A stretch of 64,000 nucleotides of DNA from Hoeflea sp. BAL378 (GTDB lineage: Bacteria; Pseudomonadota; Alphaproteobacteria; Rhizobiales; Rhizobiaceae): contig NZ_JRJG01000044.1 of the NCBI RefSeq assembly GCF_000759435.1, positions 21,420-85,419 on the forward strand. The letters are read 5' to 3'. Under the pieces are notes generated by a model. That model had not been told where the DNA came from and did not search any database. It saw only the letters and a program-made list of their open reading frames with translations. Below, one piece after another: positions 63,374 through 64,000 of this stretch (position 1 is the stretch's first letter; the number at the start of each line of letters is the position of its first letter). The translations under genes were made by a program, and so were the position numbers.

Positions 63374-63970
63374 ATGGACGTCATTCTTCTTGAACGCATC
63401 GCCAAGCTCGGCCAGATGGGCGAAACCGTAAAGGTTCGCGACGGCTACGCCCGCAACTTCCTGCTGCCGCAGGGCAAGGCGCTGCGCGCCAACGCCGCCA
63501 ACAAGTCGCGCTTCGAAGCCGAGCGCGCGACGCTGGAAGCCCGCAACCTCGAGCGCAAGTCGGAAGCCCAGCAGATCGCCGAAAAGCTCGACGGCAAGAC
63601 CTTCGTGGTCGTCCGCTCCGCCGGCGAAACCGGCCAGCTCTACGGTTCGGTCGCAGCCCGCGACGTGGTCCAGGTGCTTGCCGACAACGGCTTCACCATC
63701 GGCCGCAACCAGGTCGACATGAACAACCCGGTCAAGACCATCGGCCTGCACATCGTGCCGCTGGTGCTGCACGCCGACGTCAACGTCAAGGTGACCTTCA
63801 ACGTCGCCCGGTCCGCCGATGAAGCCGAGCGCCAGCTCAAGGGCGAAGACCTGTCGTCGGCCGACGCCATCTACGGCATCGACGAGGAAGCCGCCGCCGA
63901 AGCCGCGGAAGCCGCCGCCAACGATCCGGACTACCTGGATGAGGACGGCGAAGGCGAAGACAACGCCTGA
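63374..63970 (+). CDS. rplI: 50S ribosomal protein L9
   Basis: 198 residues from ATG 63374, with AAAGGAAC upstream. N-terminal RNA-binding domain [36 protein letters not shown], long connecting helix and C-terminal domain ([36 protein letters not shown]). The C-terminus is extended by about 40 acidic residues ([19 protein letters not shown], then GEGEDNA) compared with E. coli L9 (149 residues), common in this order. It binds domain V of 23S rRNA at the base of the L1 stalk. Complete in the window; 30 non-coding bases follow. Confidence 0.97.
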   Translation: MDVILLERIAKLGQMGETVKVRDGYARNFLLPQGKALRANAANKSRFEAERATLEARNLERKSEAQQIAEKLDGKTFVVVRSAGETGQLYGSVAARDVVQVLADNGFTIGRNQVDMNNPVKTIGLHIVPLVLHADVNVKVTFNVARSADEAERQLKGEDLSSADAIYGIDEEAAAEAAEAAANDPDYLDEDGEGEDNA

Positions 63971-64000
63971 TTTGCGGAAGCCGCCTCGCGGCCGCGCAGT

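Overview
The window is GC-rich chromosomal DNA from an alphaproteobacterium, almost certainly a member of the Hyphomicrobiales (Rhizobiales), probably Rhizobiaceae-like. This rests on recognised gene order and protein type: uvrC-pgsA-moaD-moaE; pepA-holC divergent from lptF-lptG-lptD-surA-pdxA-rsmA; fabD-fabG-acpP-fabF-mltG-yicC-gmk; rpsF-rpsR-(DUF2232)-rplI with an arginine/aspartate-rich S6 tail; and an Omp25/RopB-like barrel protein. The genus is not resolved from sequence alone. I see no rRNA, tRNA, CRISPR array, insertion sequence, prophage or integrase.

Layout. 0-9.6 kb: end of an OhrR-like regulator, a dispersed inverted-repeat element, a cytoplasmic molybdopterin oxidoreductase, rlmJ, a membrane diguanylate cyclase, a secreted small protein next to a lipoprotein RNase T2, a GST-dgkA pair, an outer-membrane barrel protein and a first CaCA-type cation antiporter. 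9.6-15.4 kb: a pteridine-reductase-like SDR, a cupin, then uvrC-pgsA-moaD-moaE-ung. 15.5-24.4 kb: a membrane-anchored AraC regulator divergent from a secreted hydrolase, a ferric-reductase-like flavocytochrome, ndk, a LysE-like membrane protein, a GST, a glycine-rich repeat protein and an ABC-F ATPase. 24.5-31.3 kb: a MacA/MacB-type tripartite pump behind an FNR/FixK-like box, Ada, and a soluble two-PAS chemoreceptor ending in a CheR/CheB-tethering pentapeptide. 31.5-41.4 kb: the conserved holC-pepA / LPS-export / pdxA-rsmA block. 41.4-47.2 kb: a methionine/threonine catabolic cluster. 47.2-53.8 kb: gmk to fabD. 54-61.1 kb: a second CaCA antiporter, an aldo/keto reductase, an MFS protein, a flavin-fold stress protein, and a GGDEF-EAL protein paired with a degenerate sulfite-oxidase-fold protein. 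61.5-64 kb: rpsF-rpsR-DUF2232-rplI.

The most interesting unit is 41.4-47.2 kb. A methionine gamma-lyase, a threonine-dehydratase-like enzyme and an AceE/MdeB-like 2-oxoacid dehydrogenase E1 sit with two Lrp/AsnC regulators, each regulator divergent from an enzyme gene across an intergenic region with dyad symmetry. By analogy with the Pseudomonas mdeA-mdeB-mdeR system, I infer a route from methionine and threonine through 2-oxobutyrate toward propionyl-CoA. It lies between rsmA and gmk, two parts of what I recall as a conserved chromosomal block, so it looks like accessory cargo. Secondary points of interest are the anaerobox upstream of the efflux pump, the lipoprotein RNase T2 with an altered active-site motif, the GGDEF-EAL/molybdo-fold pair, the membrane-bound AraC regulator and the degenerate SurA. 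Function calls rest on reading motifs and remembered family members; no database search was run.
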